From Bacillota bacterium (GTDB lineage: Bacteria > Bacillota > Clostridia > Lachnospirales > Lachnospiraceae): a stretch of DNA of 64,000 bases. The first letter of the stretch is position 1, and each line of letters opens with the position of its first letter. Both the position numbers and the translations under genes were made by a program. This document shows positions 8,262 to 16,908 of the stretch, piece after piece. The notes below the pieces were generated by a model. It did no database searches. It had not been told where the DNA came from and saw only the letters and a program-made list of their open reading frames with translations. The stretch lies in contig JAEVYT010000017.1 in assembly GCA_023392615.1 (NCBI GenBank), forward strand, positions 124,001 to 188,000, in the 5' to 3' direction.

Positions 8262-8765
8262 ATGAAGCTGTATATGGTGAGTTTGGGTGGTAAAGTTAAG
8301 GGAGGTAATATAGAAGTGCATGACATTCAGTTTGTAGCGGGCAATCAAGTGGAGGATACCATTGATGCACTCAAGGAAAATTGGTATGGACTCCCGTTAA
8401 AACTACATATGGACAGTTACAAACTGATTAACGGAGCACAGGGATATGAGATTCAGCTTACACAGCAGAAGTCTACTCAAAAGCAAAAGCTATACTTTGT
8501 ACACTTTGGCGGTTATAAAAAAGATTGTACGCAGGAGCTCCATGATGTAGCTTTCTACGTAGGCGAATCCGAACCGGAAGTCAGAGCTAGAGCATTAAAT
8601 GAAGCCAGTGTAGCAGATATCGAAAATCACGTTGATAGTATCGTAGGTGTCGATGAGGTTCTGTTAAGTGCTGATGGAAAACAGTATTTTATTGAATTAA
8701 TTAAGACAGATAAGAAATATGATATGGAACCGGATTGGTTTGGGTATCGAAGATTGGATGTATAG
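8262..8765 (+). CDS. DUF1543 domain protein
   Basis: A 167-residue soluble protein made of two similar halves, each opening with a beta strand and a charged motif: MVSLGGKVKGGNIEVHDIQF in the first and FVHFGGYKKDCTQELHDVAF in the second. This tandem pattern fits the DUF1543 family, whose function is not known. AGAGG lies about 10 bases before ATG 8262. The next gene, a tyrosine phosphatase, starts 13 bases after the stop, so the two are probably cotranscribed; that pairing is the only functional hint. Confidence 0.75.
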   Translation: MKLYMVSLGGKVKGGNIEVHDIQFVAGNQVEDTIDALKENWYGLPLKLHMDSYKLINGAQGYEIQLTQQKSTQKQKLYFVHFGGYKKDCTQELHDVAFYVGESEPEVRARALNEASVADIENHVDSIVGVDEVLLSADGKQYFIELIKTDKKYDMEPDWFGYRRLDV

Positions 8766-8778
8766 GGAGTGAATCTAT

Positions 8779-9249
8779 ATGATTAAAGTTTTATTCGTCT
8801 GTCACGGCAACATCTGCCGTTCCCCTATGGCGGAATTTGTATTGAAAGATATGGTAAAACAGAAGAATCTAAGTGAGCAGTTCCATATCGCTTCTGCGGC
8901 TACCAGCAGAGAAGAGATCGGGAATACCGTTCACCGTGGTACGAGAAAAATTCTGGAGGGTCTGGGTATTTCGACTAAAGGAAAAAGAGCGGTTCAGATG
9001 ACCATGAAGGACTACAAGGAGTATGATTATATTATTGCCATGGATCAGAGAAATGTCGTGAATATCAATCGAATTATTGGTTCGGACACTCTGGGGAAGG
9101 TGCGAAGGCTGCTGGATTATACATATTTTCCAAGGGATATTGCTGACCCTTGGTATACCGGTGATTTCGGTCAGACCTATGATGATGTCTACCAGGGTTG
9201 CGAAGCATTGATGATGGACATATGTAAAAATCAACAAATTCAATTATGA
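8779..9249 (+). CDS. Low-molecular-weight protein tyrosine phosphatase
   Basis: A 156-residue enzyme with the family P-loop CHGNICRS (nucleophile Cys8, Arg14 of the CxxxxxR motif) and, near the C-terminus, the general-acid segment DPWYTGDF. These phosphatases remove phosphate from tyrosine, or sometimes arginine, on proteins; in Firmicutes they often oppose capsule or stress kinases. Its substrate is unknown here. GGGAG sits about 9 bases before the start. Length and all catalytic residues are normal, so it should be active. Confidence 0.93.
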   Translation: MIKVLFVCHGNICRSPMAEFVLKDMVKQKNLSEQFHIASAATSREEIGNTVHRGTRKILEGLGISTKGKRAVQMTMKDYKEYDYIIAMDQRNVVNINRIIGSDTLGKVRRLLDYTYFPRDIADPWYTGDFGQTYDDVYQGCEALMMDICKNQQIQL

Positions 9250-9637
9250 TCACGAACTTCAATAATAATTATATATCATATTATATATCAAATTATATTT
9301 CATTGACTTACTAAATTTAGAACCGATATATAAGTAATTAAAATTAATATATAAGTATTAGAATCAATACATAAGTAATACATAATAGCTTAATATCAAA
9401 AGTGAACCTCCATTTACATAAAGCAGAATATTTCACTATCGTTCAAGTATCGTCACGAATGGAATTCGATGTATACAAAACCGGACATTAGTTTTATAAT
9501 ATAAAACAATTCGTCAACAATGTAAGTTGATTAGCAAGCGAGAAGCGGAAATGATAGCACCCATTGAAAAGGAATACAAGTAATTATTTCATTTCACAAG
9601 CCGCGTATTCAATTTTTCTACGAGAGGAGTTTTGTAT
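9250..9637. other. AT-rich intergenic region with degenerate repeats
   Basis: 388 bases without a gene. Around 9323-9390 an ATATAAGTA-like word recurs at roughly 24-30-base intervals (ATATAAGTAATTAAAATTA, ATATAAGTATTAGAAT, ACATAAGTAATACAT). Nothing else was recognised. Confidence 0.45.
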
Positions 9638-10378
9638 ATGAAAATAGCAGATGGCATCGAGATGTTGGAGATAACCAATGAGATGAATGGGGGAGTAAGC
9701 TATATCTACCCGACCCTCATATGGGATGAGAATGAAGTTGTGCTGATTGATACCGGATTTCCCGGGAATCTGGATAAGTTTCGAGAAGCATTTGAGAAGT
9801 TAGGATTATCGCTGAGTAAGATAACGAAGATTATCTTAACCCATCATGATATTGATCATGTTGGTACACTTGCTCCTATGGTGAAGGAGCTGGGTGACAA
9901 GGTAGAAGTAATCGTACATGAGAAGGAGAAGCCGTATATTACGGGGGAACTTACACCGATTAAGCTGGTACAGCTGGAAGCGAATTTGGATAATCTTCCG
10001 GAGGACAAAAAAGGATTTTACCATATGCTTAAGGCAGGTTTTGCAGCTACGCTGACGGATGTGAACAAAACGGTTATTGATGGCGAAGTTCTTCCCTACT
10101 GTGGGGGAATTCAGGTGATACATACGCCGGGACATACCCATGGTCATATTGGATTATATCATATACCAAGTAAAACATTGATTACCGGCGACTCGATGAA
10201 CATTCAAGAGAATCACCTGGTTGGTGCAAATCCGGTTCACACCTATGATATGAAGGAAGCGAATAAATCTCTTCAAGAATATTCAAAGCTTAACGTGCAA
10301 AATATTATATCCTATCACTGTGGTTTATATCAAGATAATGCGAATGCAGCAATTAAAGAATTACTAGTAAAAATGTAA
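9638..10378 (+). CDS. Metallo-beta-lactamase fold hydrolase
   Basis: A 246-residue zinc hydrolase of the metallo-beta-lactamase superfamily. It carries the HxHxDH-like metal motif as LTHHDIDHVG, then HTPGHTHGHIGLY, LITGDSMN (bridging Asp) and the C-terminal YHCG histidine. This fold includes glyoxalase II, lactonases and many hydrolases of unknown substrate, and nothing here narrows it. The start is taken as ATG 9638, with AGGAG 8 bases upstream; an in-frame TTG at 9632 is less likely. It is flanked by a repeat-rich gap and a hairpin, so it is monocistronic. Confidence 0.88.
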   Translation: MKIADGIEMLEITNEMNGGVSYIYPTLIWDENEVVLIDTGFPGNLDKFREAFEKLGLSLSKITKIILTHHDIDHVGTLAPMVKELGDKVEVIVHEKEKPYITGELTPIKLVQLEANLDNLPEDKKGFYHMLKAGFAATLTDVNKTVIDGEVLPYCGGIQVIHTPGHTHGHIGLYHIPSKTLITGDSMNIQENHLVGANPVHTYDMKEANKSLQEYSKLNVQNIISYHCGLYQDNANAAIKELLVKM

Positions 10379-10410
10379 AATAGCAATATGAAGTAGATAG
10401 TATCAATCGA

Positions 10411-10457
10411 AAGAAACAAATTATTCCGGTTAATTCTACCGGACTGGTTTGTTTCTT
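10411..10457 (+). terminator. Terminator-like hairpin
   Basis: AAGAAACAAA pairs with the TTTGTTTCTT arm and CCGGT with ACCGG inside it, between the hydrolase and lrgA. The T-run after the stem is short, so termination may be partial. Confidence 0.6.
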
Positions 10458-10521
10458 CCTTATTGATGACGATACTTTTACATTCAGTACATTAAGTTGT
10501 TGTATCACAGGGAGGACAGTT

Positions 10522-10881
10522 ATGAAATACATGAGACAATTTACAATTATATTAGCAGTAACTTTTTTGGGCGAGGTACTAAAATATATTATCCCGCTGC
10601 AGATACCCGCTTCCATCTATGGTTTGGTTCTGATGTTAATTGCACTAAAAACAAAGATCATTCCATTGAGTGCAGTAAAGGATGCTGGAAGATTTCTAAT
10701 CGAGATTATGCCGATGATGTTTATACCTGCCGCGGTGGGATTGCTTGATTCCTGGCATATCTTGCAAGGAATTGTTGTGCCGGTTATGATTATTACCGTG
10801 ATATCTACCGTTCTCGTGATGGTGGTATCCGGACGGATGACACAGCTGATAATTCGATTAGAAAAGGGGAAGAAGATATGA
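10522..10881 (+). CDS. lrgA: CidA/LrgA family holin-like membrane protein
   Basis: A 119-residue protein with four predicted membrane helices and the LrgA/CidA signature: QIPASIYGLVLMLIAL early, then FLIEIMPMMFIPAAVGLLD. In staphylococci the family affects murein hydrolase activity and cell lysis; related pairs in Bacillus carry pyruvate. GGGAGG precedes ATG 10522. Its stop overlaps the start of lrgB by 4 bases, the usual arrangement for this two-gene unit. No LytSR-type regulator is adjacent. The family call is firm; the physiological role is open. Confidence 0.9.
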   Translation: MKYMRQFTIILAVTFLGEVLKYIIPLQIPASIYGLVLMLIALKTKIIPLSAVKDAGRFLIEIMPMMFIPAAVGLLDSWHILQGIVVPVMIITVISTVLVMVVSGRMTQLIIRLEKGKKI

Positions 10882-11570
10882 AAGAGATGTTAAGCCACTC
10901 CACCTTTTTTGGTGTAATGATTAGTGTTCTTAGTTATGAACTGGGTGTAATTCTTAAGAAAAAGTGGAATCATCCACTTGTGAATCCGTTATTATTCTCA
11001 ACCTGTGCGGTGATTCTGGTGCTGCTTCTTCTTAAGGTTGACTATAAAACTTATAATGAAGGGGCAAAATACTTAAGTTATCTTTTGACTCCGGCTACGG
11101 TTTGTCTTGCTATCCCACTTTATGAACAATTGGAACAACTTAAGAATAATATGAAAGCAATTATGGCAGGTATTCTATCTGGTATTTTGACCAGTTTGAC
11201 TTGTGTCCTAGCACTTGCGTTATTGTTTCATCTCAATCACAAGGAATATGTCACCTTGTTACCAAAGTCCATCACAACGGCGATCGGGATGGGAGTATCC
11301 GAGGAGTTAGGTGGCATTGTGACGATCACGGTTGCGGTCATTATCATTACCGGGGTATTGGGCAATATTATTGCAGAGACGGTTTGCAGAATATTTCACA
11401 TTGAAGAACCAATTGCAAAGGGAATCGCTATCGGCTCCTCTGCACATGCAGTTGGAACCGCAAGAGCGATGGAGATTGGCGAGATTGAGGGAGCGATGAG
11501 TAGTTTATCTATCGCTGTTACCGGATTACTGACGGTAATCGGTGCCTCTATCTTTGCAAACTTTATCTAG
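10878..11570 (+). CDS. lrgB: LrgB family membrane protein
   Basis: A 230-residue polytopic protein that pairs with LrgA. Typical blocks are LLTPATVCLAIPLYEQ, LPKSITTAIGMGVSEELGG and GIAIGSSAHAVGTARAMEIG, all strongly conserved in LrgB/YohK. Seven or so hydrophobic segments are visible. It starts inside the end of lrgA (overlap ATGA), so the two are translationally coupled. Proposed roles in the family are control of autolysis and export or import of small metabolites; which applies here cannot be decided from the sequence. Confidence 0.93.
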   Translation: MKEMLSHSTFFGVMISVLSYELGVILKKKWNHPLVNPLLFSTCAVILVLLLLKVDYKTYNEGAKYLSYLLTPATVCLAIPLYEQLEQLKNNMKAIMAGILSGILTSLTCVLALALLFHLNHKEYVTLLPKSITTAIGMGVSEELGGIVTITVAVIIITGVLGNIIAETVCRIFHIEEPIAKGIAIGSSAHAVGTARAMEIGEIEGAMSSLSIAVTGLLTVIGASIFANFI

Positions 11571-11698
11571 AGGATGATATATACGCTTACTTTATTAAAA
11601 CTGGACGCATGAAAAAAATGCAGGTGAATTGTGCAACCTGCATAATCAATAGGAATCGTTAGAATAGCAATTGATTTAATACGTTAGTAACAGATAAC

Positions 11699-11738
11699 GC
11701 GGTAAAGCCTTATAATACAGGGCTTCGCCGCTTTTTTT
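11699..11738 (+). terminator. Rho-independent terminator after lrgAB
   Basis: GCGGTAAAGCC pairs with GGGCTTCGCCGC around an AT loop and is followed by seven T. A second small dyad (TGCAGGT...ACCTGCA, near 11619-11642) lies upstream. The rest of the 311-base gap shows no gene. Confidence 0.85.
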
Positions 11739-11881
11739 ATTATACGATGCTGCACAGAATTAAGATCATGAATATATAGAGCCTTTATCAAATGTGTGTG
11801 TTTGTGCTATGTTGACAGTCATATTTTGCTGTGTTATAAAGAATGTGTCCCATGGTTGACACAAACAAGGCGGTGAATTAT

Positions 11882-12517
11882 ATGAATAATTATGTTATTA
11901 CAATCGCAAGAGGCTTCGGCAGCGGAGGGAAGGAAATTGGACTTAAGCTAGCAGAAGAACTCGGTATTAATTGTTATGAAAAAAGAATTCTGGAACTTGC
12001 CTCAGAATATAGCGGTCTTTCACAGGAGATCTTTGAGAAGGTGGATGAGAGATTTTCCAATGAAAAGATTCGTAAGGCTTTGGAAAAGATGCCGGTAACC
12101 GGTGAAGGCGCATCGCCTGCTTATAAGAGCTTTGCTTCTGATATTAAACTGTTCAATATTCAAGCGCATATTGTTCGTCAATTGGCAGAGAGTGAATCCT
12201 GTATTATCGTCGGAAAATGTGCGGACAACATTTTGGCTAATTATAAGAACGTGATTAGTATATACATAGAAGCTCCAAGAGCATTTTGCAGAGCGAGAGT
12301 AATGGAGAAATTCTCCTGTACGGAGGATGAGGCCAACCGAATGATTTATCAAACGGATATGTATAGAGCAGAGTATTATAAGTACTATTCGGGTGGAAAT
12401 GAGTGGACGAATGTTACCAACTACGATTTGACGATTAATACAGGTCGTACCGGAATGGAAACAGCAATTGAATTAATTAAAAACTACATGAATTTAAAAT
12501 TGGGTGTAACAATCTGA
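11882..12517 (+). CDS. Cytidylate kinase-like family protein
   Basis: A 211-residue P-loop protein that opens with YVITIARGFGSGGKEIG, the nucleotide-binding loop typical of the cytidylate-kinase-like family common in Clostridia, and continues with CYEKRILELASEYSG and SCIIVGKCAD. True CMP kinases keep extra substrate residues that I cannot confirm here, so the phosphate acceptor is unknown. An in-frame ATG at 11843 exists, but ATG 11882 has AAGGCGG 8 bases upstream and gives the family N-terminus. It is a single gene bracketed by terminators at 11699 and 12565. Confidence 0.8.
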   Translation: MNNYVITIARGFGSGGKEIGLKLAEELGINCYEKRILELASEYSGLSQEIFEKVDERFSNEKIRKALEKMPVTGEGASPAYKSFASDIKLFNIQAHIVRQLAESESCIIVGKCADNILANYKNVISIYIEAPRAFCRARVMEKFSCTEDEANRMIYQTDMYRAEYYKYYSGGNEWTNVTNYDLTINTGRTGMETAIELIKNYMNLKLGVTI

Positions 12518-12564
12518 TGGTACAACATTAGATCGATAAGCTTAAGCATTTGTGTTATTAATGC

Positions 12565-12618
12565 AATGGTGCATAGCAAAAACGGAAAAAACCGTGATTT
12601 GCCTTGCACCATTTTTTT
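12565..12618 (+). terminator. Rho-independent terminator
   Basis: AATGGTGCA pairs with TGCACCATT, with an internal GCAAAAACGG/CCGTGATTTGC arm, followed by seven T. It ends the kinase-like gene before the importer locus. Confidence 0.88.
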
Positions 12619-12633
12619 GATCGTTGCAACCTT

Positions 12634-12658
12634 AAGAAACTCACTAAGTGTGTTTCTT
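12634..12658. promoter_or_regulatory. Inverted repeat ahead of the importer locus
   Basis: AAGAAACTCAC and GTGTGTTTCTT form an almost perfect dyad about 30 bases before the substrate-binding gene, where a promoter would be. There is no T-run, so an operator is more likely than a terminator. Confidence 0.4.
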
Positions 12659-12686
12659 TCGATATAAAATAAAGGGAGGATATATT

Positions 12687-13772
12687 ATGAAGTTTATGAC
12701 AGGTAAGAAATTGATGAGTGTGTTGCTGGTGTTAATACTTGCAATCGGTATGATGACCGGATGTGGCAAGGATACGAAGGAGACATCAACAGAACCGACG
12801 AAGGCAGCTGATGCCAAATCAGAGGATGCGGGAAAGAGTAAAGATTTAACCAAGGTGGTTGTGTTAGGTGAATTTGATCCACAGATATCAGGACAACAGA
12901 TCATAGCACAAGAAAAAGGTTTCTTTAAAGAAGAAGGTTTGGATGTGGATTTACAGCTTCTTACCGATCCTTCCGTATCTACTTCCATGGTTGCTGCAAA
13001 TGAAGCACAATTTTATTCGATCTCTAATTATCAGGCAATCAATCTTGTAGATAAGGGCAGTGAAGTATGTCTCCTTGCACCAGTTGTGGATGCCGGTAAT
13101 ACACAGTGTGTTGTAGGTGGTCCAAAGCTTAAACTAAAGAGCGCAAAGGATCTGGAAGGTAAGAAGATGGGATATACCGATGGCGCTGGTGTAATTGTAG
13201 CAGTGAAAGCAATGTGTGATGACTTGGGAGTGGATTTCAATAAAATCAAGTTAGTTAATCTTCAGGCATCCGATATGTTAGCTTCGCTAGAGAGTGGAGA
13301 CATTGATTTGTTCGCGGCATGGGAACCTTGGGGAATTAAGGCGCAGGCATTTGGTGGACATTACTTATTCACCGGAACAAAATCATATCTTCCGGAGAAT
13401 ACCGGAGATGTAAAATATCTTAACTTTGAAGTATGTATCGATGTATCCAAGAGCTTCTTAAAGCAAAATCCGGATGCATGTAAGGCATACGTGAAAGCGA
13501 TGATGAAAGCGACGGATTATATTAATAATAATCTGGAGGATGCAGCAGCGATTGTAGGTAAGAAGATCAATATTGATAAAGAAACCTGTGCTTCTATTAT
13601 GAAGAAGAATTCTTATAAGGTGGCATATGATCAGACCTTCAAAGATTCCTGTGATTCCCTGGCTGATTACATGAAGACCTCCGGACTCAATACCAATGTT
13701 GTGAAGTTTGATTCCTTTGCAGATACATCAGTATTAAAGGGGATTGACGATAGCTTGGTTAGCTTCAAATAA
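12687..13772 (+). CDS. ABC importer substrate-binding lipoprotein, NMT1/SsuA/TauA type
   Basis: A 361-residue exported lipoprotein. The signal peptide runs from a Lys-rich N-terminus through a hydrophobic core to the lipobox MTGC. The mature part follows the NMT1/SsuA-like periplasmic fold used for sulfonates, nitrate, pyrimidine precursors and similar small anions (EKGFFKEEGLDVDLQL, LVAANEAQF-like MVAANEAQF, DLFAAWEPWG). The start is ATG 12687 behind GGGAGG, not the upstream in-frame codon at 12648. The ATPase, permease and then allantoinase follow in one direction, so the ligand is inferred to be allantoin or a related ureide rather than a sulfonate. No experimental support is visible. Confidence 0.85.
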   Translation: MKFMTGKKLMSVLLVLILAIGMMTGCGKDTKETSTEPTKAADAKSEDAGKSKDLTKVVVLGEFDPQISGQQIIAQEKGFFKEEGLDVDLQLLTDPSVSTSMVAANEAQFYSISNYQAINLVDKGSEVCLLAPVVDAGNTQCVVGGPKLKLKSAKDLEGKKMGYTDGAGVIVAVKAMCDDLGVDFNKIKLVNLQASDMLASLESGDIDLFAAWEPWGIKAQAFGGHYLFTGTKSYLPENTGDVKYLNFEVCIDVSKSFLKQNPDACKAYVKAMMKATDYINNNLEDAAAIVGKKINIDKETCASIMKKNSYKVAYDQTFKDSCDSLADYMKTSGLNTNVVKFDSFADTSVLKGIDDSLVSFK

Positions 13773-13853
13773 ACGATAAATCACCGGAACCTAATACTTG
13801 ATTCGGTGAATGGGACAGAATAATTTAGAAGGAACGAAAGTGGATTCCGAATG

Positions 13854-13889
13854 GTTAACGTGGGGCATCAAATGATGCGCCGCGTTGAC
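13854..13889 (+). promoter_or_regulatory. Intercistronic hairpin between binding protein and ATPase
   Basis: GTTAACGTGGGGCATC pairs with GATGCGCCGCGTTGAC around the loop AAAT, with no T-run. Hairpins at this place typically stabilise or partially attenuate messages so that more binding protein than transporter is made; that role is inferred. Confidence 0.55.
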
Positions 13890-13913
13890 TTAGATTAACT
13901 GGAGGCGGTAATT

Positions 13914-14672
13914 ATGGCAGTACATATAAAACATCTATATAAGGCGTATGAAGAACGGAATGGTGAGATGCATTATATTCTTAATGATGTGAATCTGGAG
14001 ATTGAGTCTGGAGAGTTCATCTGCATTCTGGGTAAAAGCGGCTGTGGTAAATCAACGCTGTTGAATCTGCTGGCAGGATACTTAAAACCGGATCAAGGTG
14101 CTATACTGGTCGATGAGAGAGAAATTAAAGGCCCCGGTGCTGATCGTGGGGTAGTATTTCAACAACATGCTTTATTCCCATGGCTCACGGTTCGGAAAAA
14201 TATTATGTTCGGTTTAAAGCTAAAGAGAGAAAAGAAAGCAAAGGATATCGCAGGAGAATATATAAAAATGGTAGGCCTAGAGGAATATCAGAACGCCTAT
14301 CCCAGTGGCTTGTCTGGTGGTATGGCACAACGTGTCGGTATTGCCAGAGCCCTTGCGAATGATCCTAAGATGCTATTAATGGATGAACCTTTGGGGGCGC
14401 TTGATGCATTAACCCGTGATTCCATGAGAAGAGAGATTGAGCGGATTTGGAAATTGACAAATAAAACAGTGGTATTTATAACACATAGTGTTCCGGAAGC
14501 GGTTTATCTTGCTGATCGAGTGATTATATTAGATCAAGGTAAAGTTACAATGAATCAGAAAATTGAGATGGAACGGCCGAGGGATATTTTGAGTTCAAAA
14601 TTCACCCAATATGTCAGACAATTCGAAAGTGCGATAACCGGTGTTGAATGTGACGCTGTGATTACAGAATAG
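13914..14672 (+). CDS. ABC importer ATPase, SsuB/TauB type
   Basis: A 252-residue cytoplasmic ATP-binding subunit. Walker A is LGKSGCGKST (about residues 39-48), the Q-loop region VVFQQHALFPWLTV, the signature LSGGMAQRVGIARAL, Walker B MLLMDEPLGALD and the switch histidine in FITHSVPEAV. The FPWLTV pattern is typical of nitrate/sulfonate/taurine-type importers. GGAGGCGG precedes ATG 13914. Only 12 bases separate it from the permease gene, so they form one operon with the binding protein. Confidence 0.93.
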   Translation: MAVHIKHLYKAYEERNGEMHYILNDVNLEIESGEFICILGKSGCGKSTLLNLLAGYLKPDQGAILVDEREIKGPGADRGVVFQQHALFPWLTVRKNIMFGLKLKREKKAKDIAGEYIKMVGLEEYQNAYPSGLSGGMAQRVGIARALANDPKMLLMDEPLGALDALTRDSMRREIERIWKLTNKTVVFITHSVPEAVYLADRVIILDQGKVTMNQKIEMERPRDILSSKFTQYVRQFESAITGVECDAVITE

Positions 14673-14684
14673 GAGGCGGTAGGA

Positions 14685-15521
14685 ATGGCAAGGACAAAGA
14701 AAAATGTATCATATCAGACTGCAACCGCTAACAAGGTTAAGAAAGACAAATATTATAAAATAGTATCCTTGATTGGATTCTTTATCTTATGGGAAGTGTT
14801 ATGTAGGGTAAATCAGAATCAGGGCTGGATTAATCCGAAGTTTCTTCCTATGCCGACGGGAATTATACAGTCAGCTTACCACTATGCAAAAAACGGAACA
14901 TTATTTGAACATATCTTCGTCAGTTTAAAGCGTGTATTAGCAGGGTATAGCATAGGCGTAATTATCGCTGTGATACTGGGAAGCTTAATTGCGAATTTTA
15001 GAACAATGGATAATTTGTTTTCTCCGATTTTGAATTTATTTGGACCAATACCGGTTATGGCATTCTTACCAATGTTTATACTGTGGTTTGGTATCGGAGA
15101 GAATTCCAAGTCTATTCTGATCGCCTACGCAACGGTAATTACAATGGTATCTTATGTAACAGAAGGAATAAAGGGTACAGATCCTCTGTTGATCCGCTCT
15201 TCCGCCAGTTTAGGGGCGAATCCGTTTCAGGTCTTTCTTCTGGTGAAGCTACAGTCCGCGCTCCCGAATATAGTACTTGGAATGAAGGCCTCCTTAGGGG
15301 CAGCATTTGGTGCAATGGTAGTAGCGGAGATGATGGGAGCATCTACCGGACTTGGTTATATCATTGTATTTTCAAAGAACTGGTTCAAGATGGATGACAT
15401 GATTTTAGCTGCAGTGCTCATTGGCTTACTTTATTCTATATTATTTGCAGTGCTAACAATGATTGAGCATCGACTATTCCGTTGGCGAACACTGACAAAA
15501 GGCGGAGCAGTAGAACAATAA
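14685..15521 (+). CDS. ABC importer permease, SsuC/TauC type
   Basis: A 278-residue inner-membrane subunit with about six hydrophobic helices and the EAA-loop region SASLGANPFQVFLLVKLQSA that contacts the ATPase. The pattern FGPIPVMAFLPMFILWFGIGE is typical of the BPD family used for nitrate, sulfonates and thiamine-precursor uptake. The stop at 15521 lies within the ribosome site of the allantoinase gene (AGGAGG at 15521-15526), showing tight coupling. This is the main reason to tie the importer to ureide use. Confidence 0.92.
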   Translation: MARTKKNVSYQTATANKVKKDKYYKIVSLIGFFILWEVLCRVNQNQGWINPKFLPMPTGIIQSAYHYAKNGTLFEHIFVSLKRVLAGYSIGVIIAVILGSLIANFRTMDNLFSPILNLFGPIPVMAFLPMFILWFGIGENSKSILIAYATVITMVSYVTEGIKGTDPLLIRSSASLGANPFQVFLLVKLQSALPNIVLGMKASLGAAFGAMVVAEMMGASTGLGYIIVFSKNWFKMDDMILAAVLIGLLYSILFAVLTMIEHRLFRWRTLTKGGAVEQ

Positions 15522-15534
15522 GGAGGTGACCGGA

Positions 15535-16899
15535 ATGTACGATGTTGCGATAGTAAATGGCAGAATCGTAGAGGAAGATCGAATTATTAGTGGAAATATC
15601 TATATTAGAGATGGAAAGATTGACGTAATCACAACAGGGGATGCACCACTGATTGTAACAGAGATAACAAAAGTCATTGACGCAAAAGGCATGTTACTGT
15701 TCCCGGGAATTGTTGACGCACATATGCATATCGGAGAGTTCGACGCAGATTTTGAAGACATGCAGACTTCCACGATGGCTGCGGCTGCCGGAGGGGTAAC
15801 CACCTGCATCGATATGCCGCTCAATCTTTATACTCCATCGATATTGAACGGCGATTTGATGAATGAGAAAAAGAAACTGCTCAATCAGGAATCCTATGTA
15901 GACTATTGTCTATGGGGTGCCCTAGTACCGCAAAATCTGAAGGAGTTATCAGGGTTAAACGAAGCGGGTGCAATCGCCTACAAATGCTTCTTATCCGGAG
16001 GGGGAAATGACTTTCAGGCACCAACTCTTGGGGAAGTAAGGCAGGCGTTAAAGACGATCGCATCGTTTGGAGGCTTGGCAGGCTTTCATTGCGAAGATTA
16101 CTCGATTATCGCGGAGGGTAAAAAATTCGTACTTGAGGAAAAAAAAGACGGAAGGCAAGCGTTCTTAGATTCTAGACCGCTAATTGCAGAACTGATCGCT
16201 ACACAAAATATGCTTATGTTAGCGGAAGAAACAAAAGCACGGATTCATATCTGTCATGTGAGTCACCCCTCAGTAGCAGCATTAATCGAGAAAGCAAAGG
16301 ATAAGGGAGTGGATGTAACGGCTGAGACCTGTGGTCATTATCTGACCTTTTGTGAGAAGGATTACCTAGAGAAGGGCTGTCTCTATGGCTGCGCACCACC
16401 AATGCGTGAGGAAGCTGCCAGGGAAGGGTTGTGGGATTACGTAGCCAAAGGAGTACTTGATTTCGTGGCTTCGGATCACTCCCCCGGTATGCCAAGTAAC
16501 CGGGATGATACCAATCAACCTACCTATGCTTCCGGATTTGGAATTAGCGGTGTTCAGACATTATTTCAAACGGTGTATGATCAAGGTGTGAACCGAAGAG
16601 GATATTCTCCAACGATACTTGCTTCCTGCCTTGCAGCTAATACTGCCAAGCGCTTTGGTATCTATGGTACCAAGGGAGCGATTAAGGTAGGGTTTGATGC
16701 GGACATCGTAATATTTGATCCGGAGCAAGAATGGAAGGTAAATGCGAAGGAGTTGTTTTATAAGCAAAAGATTTCCGCGTTTGATGGATTAAATGGAAAA
16801 GGTCGTCCGATAGAAGTTTTGATTCGTGGAACGTCTGTATATAAGAATGGAAAGATAAATGTCAACAAAGGATATGGAAGTTTAGTGGGAAAGAGATAG
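15535..16899 (+). CDS. allB: Allantoinase (cyclic amidohydrolase)
   Basis: A 454-residue zinc enzyme of the dihydropyrimidinase/allantoinase family. His63 and His65 form the HxH motif (DAHMHIG), Lys150 in AIAYKCFLSG is the expected carbamylated lysine, then FHCED, CHVSHPS and FVASDHSPG give the remaining metal ligands. SDHSPG and the setting beside allC and allE favour allantoinase (allantoin to allantoate) over dihydropyrimidinase. The true start is ATG 15535, 8 bases after AGGAGG; an in-frame GTG at 15526 lies inside the ribosome site. It is sandwiched between an importer permease and an M20D amidohydrolase. Confidence 0.88.
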   Translation: MYDVAIVNGRIVEEDRIISGNIYIRDGKIDVITTGDAPLIVTEITKVIDAKGMLLFPGIVDAHMHIGEFDADFEDMQTSTMAAAAGGVTTCIDMPLNLYTPSILNGDLMNEKKKLLNQESYVDYCLWGALVPQNLKELSGLNEAGAIAYKCFLSGGGNDFQAPTLGEVRQALKTIASFGGLAGFHCEDYSIIAEGKKFVLEEKKDGRQAFLDSRPLIAELIATQNMLMLAEETKARIHICHVSHPSVAALIEKAKDKGVDVTAETCGHYLTFCEKDYLEKGCLYGCAPPMREEAAREGLWDYVAKGVLDFVASDHSPGMPSNRDDTNQPTYASGFGISGVQTLFQTVYDQGVNRRGYSPTILASCLAANTAKRFGIYGTKGAIKVGFDADIVIFDPEQEWKVNAKELFYKQKISAFDGLNGKGRPIEVLIRGTSVYKNGKINVNKGYGSLVGKR

Positions 16900-16908
16900 G
16901 AGGGTTGC

